Shown here: piece after piece, positions 22,905 through 33,050 of the stretch
Position numbering within the stretch: position 1 is the first letter of the stretch
Layout: each line of letters starts with the position of its first letter
Source: Achatina immaculata
Lineage: Eukaryota > Mollusca > Gastropoda > Stylommatophora > Achatinidae
Reading direction: 5' to 3'
Assembly (NCBI GenBank): GCA_009760885.1
Contig: CM019692.1
Coordinates: forward strand, 53,158,762-53,222,761
Length of the DNA: 64,000 bases
The notes under the pieces: generated by a model
Databases searched by the model: none
The model's input: only the letters and a program-made list of their open reading frames with translations
Told to the model about the DNA's origin: nothing
Program-made: the position numbers and the translations under genes

Positions 22905-23520
22905 TATTTAGACAGACAGAGATGTAGACAGACAGACAGGCAGACAAGTTGATAGGCAGGGAGGCAACCACATAGAAAGACAGGCAGGCAAGTAGATAGA
23001 CAGGCAGGCAAGCACACAGGCAGGCAATGAGACAGTCAGATAAAGAGGCAAGCAAAGAAGTAGATAGATAGACAACCAAGGAGACAGATAAATAGATAGG
23101 CAAACAGACAGACAGACAAATAGACAGACAACAAAGAGACAATTGTAGACAGAGGCAGGCAAGCTAGTAGATGGACAAACAGACAGGTAAACAGGCACGC
23201 AGGCAGGCAACAGACAGACAGATATACAGGAGAGCAGGCAGCCAAACAGACAGACAGATATACAGGAGAGCAGGCAGCCAAGCAGACAGAAATACAGTAA
23301 AGCAGGCAGCCAAGCAGACAGAAATACAGTAAAGCAGGCAGCCAAGCAGACAGAAATACAGTAAAGCAGGCAGCCAAGCAGACAGAAATACAGTAAAGCA
23401 GGCAGCCAAGCAGACAGACAGACAGACAGACAGGAAAGACTATCAAACAAAAGTCAGTTAGCAAGCAGACAGACAGACAGCTATAAGAACAGACGCAGGG
23501 ACGTACAGACAGACAGACAC
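22905..23520. repeat. (CAGA)n/(CAGG)n microsatellite with embedded 32-bp repeat
   Basis: CAGACAGA, CAGGCAGG and related tetramers fill 600 bp. At about 23240-23410 they are organised as a 32-bp unit containing AGCAGACAGAAATACAGTAA, repeated four to five times (starts at 23281 and 23313). Cysteine/leucine-rich minus-strand frames of up to 180 codons come from this composition. Confidence 0.95.
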
Positions 23521-24028
23521 AATACATTACATTAACATACATTAGAGCACGTCCATTATCCTAACTAAACGAGGACCAAGGTAAATGTTAATAAAACGTA
23601 CCTGGACGTCCCCAGGTGATAACCACAGCCAAGCCTAAAGTTAGTTACTGAATGCAGGAGTATTACTGCTGTATTTTTAAGTGTGATTTATTACACAAAA
23701 TAATTCATTTTTCAAACTGTAAATACACGTGATAACTATGATGTTATGAAGTAACTCTACATATTTGTTACATGGATATACATGTATTGATTTTATATTT
23801 TTTATGTGCTTAATTTCAGTTGTTAAATTTCTTTTTACATAAACAGGGAAAAGAAAGAATAAATGCATAATTGCACACCATGCGTGATGTATAATCAGAT
23901 ATGGTTGCTTTATGAACATAACAAAATCTTAGCAAATAATGCACCGGTTTTACCTTTTTTTTCTCGAGTCTGGTAGTAACTGTTACCTTACCCTGAACTG
24001 ATAAAACACTGCGGTTTCTTTTCATTTT
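23521..24028. other. No gene recognised
   Basis: AT-rich unique-looking sequence between two arrays. Confidence 0.4.
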
Positions 24029-24137
24029 AGACGCCATGTTGTAGACGCCATGTTGTAGGCGCCATGTTGTAGACGCCATGTTGTAGACGCCATGTTGTAG
24101 ACGCCATGTTGTAGGCGCCATGTTGTAGACGCCATGT
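24029..24137. repeat. 14-bp minisatellite, about 8 units
   Basis: ACGCCATGTTGTAG repeats with an occasional GCGCC variant. The array abuts the truncated 3' side of the next LINE-2 copy, where that family's (TAAGA)n tail would be expected. Confidence 0.95.
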
Positions 24138-24139
24138 TA

Positions 24140-24330
24140 TTCTGTTTTCTGCGAGTTTTTCAACCTCATCAAGGGATCTTATGCCCACAAATTTAGCCTC
24201 CCCCAACAATGTCCTCTTTAGAGCTTCACGTGGTCTTCCTTTTTTTTCTATATCCTCTTGTGTACCACTTGATAGCTTGTTTTGGGATTCTCTGATTGCT
24301 TATTCTCATCACGTGACCGATATAAGTCCA

Positions 24331-24365
<35 letters not shown>

Positions 24366-24870
24366 TTAATCACCGATGACACAGGTTGTTGTGTGCTCAT
24401 ATGTCTCTCTGCGTTTGTTCTTGAACTCGTTCCATTGTATACCGAGTATTTTCCTTAGACCTTTGTTTTCAAATGCATCTACTTTGTTTTCTGTTTCTTT
24501 CATCGTTTTTCCAGCCTTCGCACACATAAATAAGGGTGGATATTACATTTGAGTTGAATAATCTTAACTTTGTTTTCGTGCTTATAACTTTAGATTGCCA
24601 TATTTTCTCAAGATTTTTAAATACTGATGCTACCTTTTCAATTCTAATATCTCTTTTCTGGTGTTAACATCTTGGTCTATGTAGCTGCCGAGATATGCAA
24701 CTTGGTTAACTTCAACAACAGCTGTTCCTTCTACGTATATGTTTTTTATTGTTGTTTAATGTTAAATATTATTTTTGTTTTTTCCTTGTTAATTTCAAGT
24801 CCTGTTACTAGCCACTGAAGACAGGCTATTTGTTTTTTCCCCTTGCATCAAATTATTGTTGTCATTGAAA
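24140..24870 (-). mobile_element. LINE-2 family fragment, longest copy
   Basis: On the minus strand this fragment covers more reverse transcriptase sequence than its relatives. Recognisable blocks include IKNIYVEGTAVVEVNQVAYL, LGSYIDQDVN-like, a KVKIIQLKCNIHPYLC-like segment, FENKGLRKILGIQW, and the RESQNKLSSGTQE-like region to KSLDEVEKLAE. Frames are broken. The segment homologous to 30225-30250 is replaced by a (CT)n tract at 24331-24366. The LINE 3' tail is missing. Confidence 0.8.
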
Positions 24871-24994
24871 AGAGCTAAAAAAAAAAAACTACACAATATT
24901 AATATGGTTAGGAACTAAATCTGAAACACTGAATGTTTAGAAGAACACAAAAAAGCGTACAAAATCTGCAGAGCTATCCAGCAGACTAACGTGA
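24871..24994. other. Spacer, nothing recognised
   Basis: Contains an A run at about 24878-24888. Otherwise plain AT-rich sequence. Confidence 0.3.
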
Positions 24995-25480
24995 CGTTAG
25001 TATACCTAGATTTCAACTGCTTTGGACTGACGGCTGTTAGTATACCTAGATTTCAACTGCTTTGGACTGACGGCTGTTAGTATACCTAGATTTCAACTGC
25101 TTTGGACTGACGGCTGTTAGTATACCTAGATTTCAACTGCTTTGGACTGACGGCTGTTAGTATTCCAAGATTTCAACTGCTTTGGACTGTCAGCTGTTAG
25201 TATTCCAAGATTTCAACTGATCTGGACTGACGGCTGTTAGTATTCCAAGATTTCAACTGATCTGGACTGACGGCTGTTAGTATTCCAAGATTTCAACTGA
25301 TTTGGACTGACGGCTGTTAGTATTCCAAGATTTCAACTCTTTTGGACTGACGGCTGTTAGTATTCCAAGATTTCAACTCTTTTGGACTGACGGCTGTTAG
25401 TATTCCAAGATTTCAACTCTTTTGGACTGACGGCTGTTAGTATTCCAAGATTTCAACTATTTTGGACTGACGGCTGTATA
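24995..25480. repeat. 40-bp minisatellite, 12 units
   Basis: Units are GTATACCTAGATTTCAACTG plus CTTTGGACTGACGGCTGTTA. The first four units have TATACCTAG, the later ones TATTCCAAG; further variants (CTGATCTGG, CTCTTTTGG) come in blocks. This indicates successive expansion of different variants from left to right. Confidence 0.95.
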
Positions 25481-25508
25481 TTATTATTATTATTATTATT
25501 ATTATTGA
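25478..25508. repeat. (ATT)n microsatellite
   Basis: About nine ATT triplets directly follow the last 40-bp unit. Confidence 0.95.
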
Positions 25509-25844
25509 CACAAAGCTACATAATAATAATTATTATTTGTTTTTCTTTTGGTGCACCAGTGGATCGCATAATTGACAGTTCCGGTGGTCACAGTTCTGAT
25601 AATCGATCTTTGTATTCATGTTAAATTTACAGCTCGCTTGTTCTATTATTTTAGTGAAATCGAAATTGTTCTTCGCCGATTTTTGTTCGCCACTGATTTT
25701 GCCTGTGACTCTAACTAGAATGACTTTGTAATTGTGTTTTCCTGCTTTGTCAAACTTAACAGTTCTGGGATCGATAGTCTAGTACAGGTTTTTTTTTCTA
25801 ACCTTTGTGCAAGACCTCAGTGTATGTTCCCATGTTTCCTTCTT

Positions 25845-25895
25845 TAGGCCATCATCATCATCATCGTCATCGTCGTCATCATCATCATCAACATC
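25845..25895. repeat. (CAT/CGT)n trinucleotide tract
   Basis: Imperfect (CAT)n with CGT interruptions immediately upstream of the SINE. Histidine-rich translation of this tract is a by-product. Confidence 0.9.
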
Positions 25896-26160
25896 ATAGT
25901 GACAAATTGGTTAGTGCACTGGTTTCTCGTGGCGAAGGTCGAGGGTTCGAATCCTGCCGGAGGCGGCCCCCCTCCCCCAGTCACCCAGCTGTAGAAATGG
26001 GTAACCGACTTCTTCTGGAGTTGGAGAAGTAAAGGCGGCCAGGCGTGATACTGACCACATCACCCTCTAGTGTGCTGACAGGTCAAGGAAAATATGGGCA
26101 CTAACACCATATCCCTATGTGCCTCTAAGGCATGACAGGATTACCGTTACCTTTTTTTAC
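25893..26160 (+). mobile_element. tRNA-derived SINE (best-preserved copy)
   Basis: A tRNA-like head carries an A box (TTGGTTAGTGCACTGG, about 25907-25922) and a canonical B box (GGTTCGAATCC, 25944-25954), spaced as in tRNA-type Pol III promoters. A tRNA-unrelated body follows, containing AGCTGTAGAAATGGGTA, GGCCAGGCGTGATAC and AACACCATATCCC, ending in a run of T. There is no intact cloverleaf, so it is not a functional tRNA gene. Related copies lie at 40412, 17610 and 8440. Reverse transcription would need a partner LINE in trans. Confidence 0.85.
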
Positions 26161-26755
26161 ATAAAGTTCTTATAAATTCTAGATAAAATTCACATGAATC
26201 TATACTGTGTCTCCTCTCTCTGATTCTTCGTCATGTTTGTTTTTATTTGATGAAGGCTCGCACCGAAACGTCACATCTCTCGTTAAATAATAAAGCTGTT
26301 CCTACTTTTCCCTAGTTTATACAGATTACTTACATGTTCTCACACTTACTCTTAACCATTTTCTTGGGGCACGAGAAGAGAATAGCCAGATAACCTTGGG
26401 GACGATAATGGCCAGATGGATATCCACGAGGCTTCTCTGAATATAGCTTTTTGGGTTCTGCTCCCGGCACACTGCCGCTTACATTGGTCAGAGTGGTCGA
26501 TAGCGCTGCGGAGTACTTGGTGTGATCCTCCTTCATAAGTAGAGCTGGGTGCACTACCGGAATCTGGTAGTAATAAACATTTAAAATTTTTTTGTTTAAG
26601 GAAGAAAGATATCAAGAAAACTATCTGGAAAAAGAAAGAAAAGATGGGCAAAGAGAAGAAAACATCTGATCAAGTAGACCAAGTGGCACATAAGAAAGGA
26701 AAATCAACATATTATATTTATAAATTCCATTCGCAGCACAAAAATAAAGAAGCAT
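26161..26755. other. No gene recognised
   Basis: Frames at 26330-26651 on the minus strand lack motifs. Confidence 0.4.
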
Positions 26756-26763
26756 AATCCCCT

Positions 26764-26980
26764 AAGATTAAACGTCATGAGAATCTAGAGAAGACTGTCT
26801 TGGAAGGGTACATAATGGGAAAAAGAAAGAGAGGAAGACCAAGGCAAAGTTGGGTGCAATACATCGTTGATAATCTGCAAATAGATGCATCAATAGCAGG
26901 CCATCTTGCTTACCCTCGAGCGACCTACAAGAGAACTGTTAGGGAGGCAAAGTTCCCTAAGACACGCAAATGAATGACTG
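26764..26980 (+). mobile_element. LINE-1 family 3' fragment with 8-bp target duplication
   Basis: This 217-bp copy keeps only the C-terminal tail: ENLEKTVLEGYIMGKRKRG, a damaged RPR..W block, DNLQIDASIAGHLAYPRATY, and a short TGAATGACTG tail. AATCCCCT occurs at 26756-26763 and 26981-26988, marking a probable target-site duplication. Confidence 0.85.
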
Positions 26981-27127
26981 AATCCCCTGAGCTTTTAAAC
27001 AGGGATTCTAATGAACGAGCAAAGGAGCGCCTGTCTCTAAAGTTAGTATTTTCTTATGTAAACAGGAAGGACCGAGTTGTGCTACCAGTATCAAACATGA
27101 GCACTTAGCATGAAACAGCATGATAAA

Positions 27128-27512
27128 ACATCCACATGTGAAATGAGATGCCTAACAAAAGCAGAAAGCGTCACTAACAGAGCTAAGCAAAGAAACGACG
27201 GCATAAGACAACTGGTAGGAACTATGCCTTGTCTACAATATCCAGAGAAACAAACAGTTAAATGCTTTGGCCAGTTGACGAGAATGATGAATATACGGTC
27301 AGCCATGACGGCCTTCAACCAAAGAAACGCAGGACGCAGATCAGGAGGAAGACTCTGGAAAAGATGGGTAGATGGAGTTATAGAAACACTCACGAATGAA
27401 CACCACGCATGAACATCACTGAGGCCACTCATATGACCAAAAAAGAGCCAACTACTTCCGCCCTCGACATCTCACGCTACAAGAGGAAAGGATAAAGTGA
27501 AGTAAGTAAGAA
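27128..27512 (+). mobile_element. LINE-6 family 3' fragment
   Basis: The plus strand encodes EMRCLTKAESVTNRAKQRND, QLVGTMPCLQYPEKQTVKCF, GQLTRMM, GGRLWKRWVDGVIETL, then a stop and a further TSLRPLI-type segment. This matches the pattern of a non-LTR reverse transcriptase C-terminus (WFGHVxRM ... GRPxKRWxD). The end GTGAAGTAAGTAAG suggests a (TAAG)n tail. It is distinct in sequence from LINE-1 to LINE-5. Confidence 0.75.
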
Positions 27513-27555
27513 ATAGGAAAGACCTGGCTGAATAGTTTGTATTGTTGTATGTGAC

Positions 27556-27845
27556 TGTGTGTGTGTGTGTGTCTGAAGGAGATAGAGACAGAGAGAGACA
27601 GAGAGAGACAGAGAGACAGAGAAAGAGACACAAATAGAGACAGAGAGACAGAGAGAGACACAGAGACACAGAGAAACACAGAGAGAGACACAGAGAGAGA
27701 CAATGAGAAACACAGAGAGACACAGAGAGAGACAAAGAAAGAGACACAGAGAGAGACAAAAAGAGAGACAAAGAGAGAGTCACAGAGAGAGAGACAGAGA
27801 CAGACAGAGAGACAAAGAGAAACACAGAGAGAGAGACAGAGAGAC
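27556..27845. repeat. (GT)n then GACAGAGA-rich microsatellite
   Basis: (GT)n at about 27556-27572 is followed by 270 bp of GAGACAGAGA and GAGACACAGA motifs. Purine-rich plus strand; arginine/glutamate/threonine-rich frames on plus and serine/leucine/valine-rich frames on minus are artefacts. Confidence 0.95.
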
Positions 27846-28790
27846 GGTAGGCTGTGTTGGATGTTCTCTACTGTATACTGTAGATATAAACAGATAACCT
27901 CTGGTAGCTGCAGCTTATCTGGCAGGTAGTGATGCAGACTTTTTAAAGAAGCAGTCACAGATTGCTTGTGCCTATATACACAGCGCCCGTGATGTGATGG
28001 CATATCATAGACAGATGTTGAATGTTACGTCTAACAACATAAACTATGTGTCATACGTATGTATAGTCATAGCATGCGAACACATTATGCTAATGTACCA
28101 GGTAACGAGTATGTAAGCACCAAAACCAGGTATTTTATGTGACATTTATATGTTCTATGTGACATTTATCTGTTATTTAAAATCACACCATATTTAATTA
28201 TTCGGAAAAAAACTCGATTATTTAGGCTTTAGAAGTACGAAAAATATTGCTTATATTGCTGGATGTATCTTTTATATTTGGAATGATGCACAAGTGTATA
28301 ATCTTTTATGGGTGCCAGCTATAAAGATACATTTACCTGTTTCCATTCACACACGCCCTGGATTCGGTCGAAAGCTCATCACGACAAATTCTGCTTTTCT
28401 TTCTTTCACTGACAGCCATGTGTGACCTAGAGCCTAGTGTGTCTCTCCTTACAGACTGATATTCTGAATCTGTGCAGACAGCTCCCCCTCCCCCCCCCCC
28501 CCCCAGCATTGCTGTGTTGGGTAATCACTTTTAGTCGAGTTTGATGAAAGGCGTAGATAGCAGACCAAGAACAGACTACCTTATATGTGATAAGACAACT
28601 CCCTATCGACTGGTTCACTCGTCCGCCTCCCACTTTTGTACTCATGTTAAAATTAGGTGCAAAAATAACAAAATAGTGGATTTTTTTTTAACTTAGTGCA
28701 CTTCAAAGACTTCACCAGTGTAACATTTAACCAGTATAACATTTAACAGTTCTTATCTCAAGATGTGTTTCAGTTTCAGCAATTGTTCCA
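27846..28790. other. No gene recognised; poly-C tract
   Basis: A run of 15 C lies at 28490-28504. Otherwise AT-rich and apparently unique. Confidence 0.4.
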
Positions 28791-28794
28791 AATT

Positions 28795-29095
28795 TCTCTG
28801 TACTGCTTGTTGAATATCCAGCAAATTTCTCTATGCTGCTTGTTGAATATCCAGCAAATTTCTCTATGCTGCTTGTTGAATATTCAGCAAGTTTCTCTGT
28901 ACTGCTTGTTGAATATTCAGCAAATTTCTCTATGCTGCTTGTTGAATATCCAGCAAATTTCTCTATGCTGCTTGTTGAATATTCAGCAAGTTTCTCTGTA
29001 CTGCTTGTTGAATATTCAGCAAATTTCTCTATGCTGCTTGTTGAATATTCAGCAAGTTTCTCTGTACTGCCTATTGAATATCCACCAAGTTTTAT
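28795..29095. repeat. 33-bp minisatellite, 9 units
   Basis: Units are AATTTCTCTATGCTGCTTGT plus TGAATATCCAGCA, with ATGCTG/GTACTG and TCCAGCA/TTCAGCA variants. The 33-bp period equals 11 codons, so frames stay open on both strands (for example 28765-29139 plus, 28727-29182 minus). Variant order suggests a two- to three-unit higher-order pattern. Confidence 0.95.
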
Positions 29096-29151
29096 CATCA
29101 GAAGATGGGCTGTACCATCACTGGCAGCTTGCTGCCTAACTAAAAAGCTTG

Positions 29152-29373
29152 CCATATAGAAAGAATGGAAGAGAACGGACAAACGAAAATTATATATGCA
29201 CAGGAGATGAGTGAAACAAGACCAAGGGGTAGACCAAGACAGAGATGGAAAGACAACATAGAAGAGGATATAAAAGAAATTGGTGTCACCAAATGGAGAG
29301 TTAGGAATAGAGAGAAATGCAAACGAACTTTATCTGTAGCAGTGAGCCTTAATGGTTCGGAAAGCTGAAGAAG
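29152..29373 (+). mobile_element. LINE-4 family 3' fragment with 14-bp target duplication
   Basis: Encodes RPRGRPRQRWKDNIEEDIKE followed by a region resembling the ADR..WR end of non-LTR reverse transcriptases, with a stop at about 29366 and a short GAAGAAG tail. AACTAAAAAGCTTG is present at 29138-29151 and 29374-29387, a 14-bp target-site duplication. The inserted length is 222 bp. This is the only copy of its family in the window. Confidence 0.85.
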
Positions 29374-29387
29374 AACTAAAAAGCTTG

Positions 29388-29714
29388 AAAACCACTGTGT
29401 GTTTCCGTAATTAGAAACCGAAATTCTTGGGACATGGGATATTTCAAAGATTGGCACGCGGATCTTATTAAATAAGAGCCTGGTCTTTAAACTCCTGTGC
29501 TAGATTTTTGGTATTCGAAGGGATTGCAGCAAGTAATAAAAAAATTCTAAGGGGTTACATTTATGTGAAAGTACTCAGACCACTGAAATTTGCACCGTGT
29601 AGTTCTAGAGCGTTTGTTGACGCATGCGCAGTTGTCACATTGTGAGGTGGGTCTCTCAACCGACGTAGACATGTCAGCGCCAGTGTTGGCTGTAAGCGTT
29701 GCTTTTAAAAAAAT
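29388..29714. other. No gene recognised
   Basis: Unique-looking spacer. Confidence 0.35.
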
Positions 29715-29838
29715 CTATTAATTTATTAGCACGTAGAGAAAAGGCCAATAATGGAAGATTTACCTAAAAATCTATTCATTTATTAACACGTAGAGAAAAG
29801 GCCAATAATGGAAGATTTACCTAAAAATCTATCCATTT
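29710..29838. repeat. ~57-bp tandem duplication
   Basis: Two full units and part of a third contain AACACGTAGAGAAAAGGCC and AATGGAAGATTTACCT. Confidence 0.85.
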
Positions 29839-29904
29839 TGTTGTGTGTGTGAGGTAGGTGTATGTGTTTCCTCGTTTTACGGCACAGTATAAAAAATTTA
29901 TCAA

Positions 29905-30742
29905 AAATAATCTAGATTCAGTTTTAAAATATCTAGATTTATATATGTCATCTGGATTACTATTTTCAGTATATCTTATCATATATCTTATATCCGTCCC
30001 GTGCCGTTAAACGTCACATAGGGCTCGCAAAGTAGTTCGCCAATTTTTCCTGTCTTCGGCGAGTCTTTCAACCTCATCAAGGGATTTTATGCCTGTTAAT
30101 TTGGGCTCTCTTAACAATGTCCTCTTTAGAGTTTCACGCCGTCTGCCTCTTTTTCTTCGGCCTGTTGTGTTCCACTTGATATCTTGTTTTGGGATTCTCT
30201 GATCGTTTCTTCTCATCACATGACCATTATACGTCCATCTCCTTTTCCTGATCACCCATGAGACTGGTCGTTGTTCAGTCATCTGTCTTATCTCTGCGTT
30301 GTTCTTGAATTCGTTCCACTTGATGCCGAGTATTTTCCTTAGGCATTTGTTTTCAAAAGAGTCTAATTTCTTGTCTATTTCTTTAGTTGTTTTCCAGCTT
30401 TCGCATGCATAAATGAAGGTGGATATTATATTTGAATTGAATAGTCTTAACTTGGTTTTTGTGCTTATAACTTTTGAATTCCATATGTTCTCAAGATTCT
30501 TGAAGATTGATGCTGCTTTTGCAATATATAGTAGTATGCAGTATATAGATAAGACCAAATAGTCTAGATATAGATAAAAATATACAGATTTATATCTGTC
30601 ATATAGATTACTATTTTCAGATATAGATATGACCAAATAATCTAGATCTAGATAAAAATATATAGATTTATATCTGTCATCTGGATCACTATTTTCAGTA
30701 TCTAGATGCGACCAAATAATCTAGATCTAGATAAAAATATCT
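29905..30742. repeat. ~78-bp AT-rich satellite, split by a LINE
   Basis: Units contain AGATTTATATCTGTCAT, GGATTACTATTTTCAG and GACCAAATAATCTAGAT. Parts at 29905-29974 and 30539-30742 are interrupted by a LINE-2 copy. Joining the two sides across the duplicated CAGTATAT restores the unit register. Confidence 0.85.
29975..30538 (-). mobile_element. LINE-2 family fragment nested in a satellite
   Basis: The minus-strand frame is open through most of the fragment. Segments include TKTKLRLFNSNIISTFIYAC, ESWKTTKEIDKKLDSFENKC, LRKILGIKWNEFKNNAEIRQ, RRWTYNGHVMRRNDQRIPKQ and GRRKRGRRRETLKRTLLRE, ending ...WRTTLRALCDV. In order these are the Y/F-x-C-ESW motif, the FENKCLRKILGI block, a GHVMRR block, a basic tail and an R..WR end. 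All are typical of non-LTR reverse transcriptase C-termini. CAGTATAT at 29967-29974 and 30539-30546 flanks it. It is the best LINE-2 reference here. Confidence 0.9.
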
Positions 30743-31080
30743 TAACGCTTAAATGTCATGCCATTGTGTGTGTGTGCGCGCGCGCGCCACAAGATCTGCT
30801 GGGATGTCGACCCGCGTGAGATTAATGCTATATAGCGTCTTCTCTGTCGGCGAGAACAGTGCTCACGTTATCTTTCGTGCTCCCAGTAACACGTCCCAAT
30901 TACTCCAAGACCTGGAGTCATAAAAACTTGAAGAATGTTTCTCGCGTGGGATGAGAGCAGTCTGTATGCTTTATTAATTTACAAGCGTGCTTTCTTCAGG
31001 TTTATAAACTGTGTGTAAAATGTGATTTAGTCAGAAATGGTTTTACTTTTATGACCGAGAAATGAACCACCAATGACCGA
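30743..31080. other. No gene recognised; short (GT)n(GC)n tract
   Basis: Alternating purine-pyrimidine sequence GTGTGTGTGTGCGCGCGCGC lies at about 30767-30787 and could adopt Z-DNA. Otherwise unremarkable. Confidence 0.45.
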
Positions 31081-31113
31081 TTGTCTTGTCTTGTCTTGTC
31101 TTGTCTTGTCTTG
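31081..31113. repeat. (CTTGT)n microsatellite
   Basis: Six CTTGT pentamers, the same motif (complement ACAAG) as the side of the composite dispersed element, but without any of its core nearby. Confidence 0.9.
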
Positions 31114-31302
31114 TTTCTCATATGCCTTTCATCGTTGAGGAGACAGATGGACTTCTTGATAACCTTGGGCGGTTTACTTTCACAATATTTAAGGTTCTGC
31201 TGTCTGCTCCATCCACCTCTTTCAAGGCTGGTCTCTCCCAACATGGTTATGTTCTGTGACGTGGTATCTAACGGTGGTTAGTGAAAAGTTTATATCCTGT
31301 GG

Positions 31303-31896
31303 GATGTTGAACCTGATCCTTGTCGCGATATGTGCTCTAACTATGTTGAACTCGATCCTTGTCGTGATGTGTGCTCTAACTACGTTGAACCTGATCCTTG
31401 TCGCGATATGTGCTCTAACTATGTTGAACCCGATCCTTGTCGTGATGTGTGCTCTAACTATGTTGAACTCGATCCTTGTCGTGATGTGTGCTCTAACTAC
31501 GTTGAACCCGATCCTTGTCGTGATGTGTTCTCTAACTATGTTGAACTTGATCCTTGTCGTGATGTGTGCTCTAACTATGTTGAACCCGATCCTTGTCGTG
31601 ATGTGTGCTCCAACCATGTTGAACTTGATCCTTGTCGTGATGTGTTCTCTAACTATGTTGAACTTGATCCTTGTCGTGATGTGTGCTCTAACCATGTTGA
31701 ACTTGATCCTTGTCGTGATGTGTGCTCTAACCATGTTGAACTTGATTCTTGTCGTGATGTGTGCTCTAACCATGTTGAACTTGATCCTTGTCGTGATGTG
31801 TGCTCTAATTATGTTGAACCCGATCCTTGTCGTGATGTGTGCTCTAACTACGTTGAACCCGATCTTTGTCGTGATGTGTGCTCTAACCATGTCCTC
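31303..31896. repeat. 39-bp minisatellite, 15 units
   Basis: Units are GTTGAACCCGATCCTTGTCG plus TGATGTGTGCTCTAACTAT. The 39-bp period is 13 codons, so three frames are open for about 190-265 codons across both strands. Variant positions (CTC/CTT/CCC, GCGATATG/GTGATGTG, TGCTC/TTCTC) are shared between distant units, consistent with block exchange. Confidence 0.95.
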
Positions 31897-32350
31897 GTTT
31901 CTTAGTGTCGAGCAGGGAGTCCCAGTGATCGCGTGAGTTGCTGACCTTGAAACATCGCTCCTCGAAACTTGACAGGACGACCTTGATCTGTCAGTGGTTT
32001 TGTTTTGCCGAGCCACTTGATAACCAGGCCAGCACGCGATTCAGTGATTTGTTGTCAAGTTTATTTGTTTGGTTCTCCCCCCACCCCCCTGTTTCACGTG
32101 ACAAAATGAATTTGTTTGCTCATCATCGTTACCGGCATCATCATCATAATTATCGTTATTAAAGGTTAAACATGCAACATTTATCCCTAAATTTCACGTT
32201 TTTATTATTTAAACCGGATTTGTCCCTCACTTACGCTATTAATATGAAGAGTGTGCGTTGTGTTACTGAGCGTGTGATTGAACGTGCGATTGAATGTGTG
32301 ATTGTGTGGAAGATAGAATTATGTAAAGTAATGGAAAGATCCAGTGTCAT
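31897..32350. other. No gene recognised
   Basis: Contains a short (CAT)n tract near 32120-32150. The GTGTGATTGAACGTGCGATTG region at about 32268-32305 is a weak internal repeat. Confidence 0.4.
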
Positions 32351-32450
32351 TTTTTTTTCAAAGGGTGCAGAATTCGCCACACAAGCCCCGTCTGACATTC
32401 TGGCACTTCATCTTGCAACTTTCATTCAATGGCGAACATTCATGTTAGAG
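32351..32450 (-). mobile_element. LINE-5 family 3' UTR fragment
   Basis: On the minus strand it matches the LINE-5 end at 42180-42260: a GATGAAG..CAGAATGT block, GACGGGGCTTGTGTGGC, and ACCCTTTGAAAA. Only about 100 bp remain, with no ATTC tail. Confidence 0.7.
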
Positions 32451-33050
32451 ACCGCGATAGAAGTCCAGGGACTGTATTGATAGAAGCAGGGATGTGGGAA
32501 GAGTGTGGTAGACGATTATGTGTGGGTGTGTTAGAGAATGTCAGTATGTGTTTGGGAGTGTGTGAGGACACGCGAGGGAATGTGCGAGCGCTGACAACGA
32601 AAGTATGACAAGAGTAGAGAGAAATTCCTATACCAAAGAGCATGCGAGAATTTTTCGACTCTCAGGCAAGCATTAATTCACACTCATAATCATTCATTAT
32701 TTCAATCGTTCAGTCATTCACATATTCTCTCACTCTTCTAGCCACGTCTTCATTCATTAACCTATTCACTCATTAATTCATTAATATTTGCTAATCATTC
32801 ACTCACGCATTCATTTTTCATTTCTCACAGTTCCACTGTCTCATAAATTCACTAATAATTTCACTCATTTACTCGTATGTTCACCTATATATTTGCTTAC
32901 ATATTCACTCTTTCCCCTCACACATTCTGTAAGAAACTGACGTCAGATCTGACGGTGGAAAGAGTGGTTCTTGTTTTGTTGTGTTCTGTCTGAAGACAAT
33001 GACTGACTAGAGAAGATCATTTTGCCTGCGGGAACTTTATCTTCCGTTGT
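32451..33050. repeat. ATTC-rich degenerate tract with flanking unique DNA
   Basis: From about 32675 to 32920 the sequence is dense in CATTCA, ATTCATT and TCACTCA motifs, a decayed (ATTC)n/(ACTC)n microsatellite. No reading frame of note. Confidence 0.7.

Noticed and set aside
25893..25965. Possible tRNA gene with good A and B boxes
   Set aside because: No acceptor stem pairing or anticodon arm is intact. The sequence continues into a conserved SINE body shared with other copies.
31222..32016. A 264-codon minus-strand frame with 13-residue repeats
   Set aside because: It arises from the 39-bp minisatellite. Overlapping plus-strand frames are equally long.
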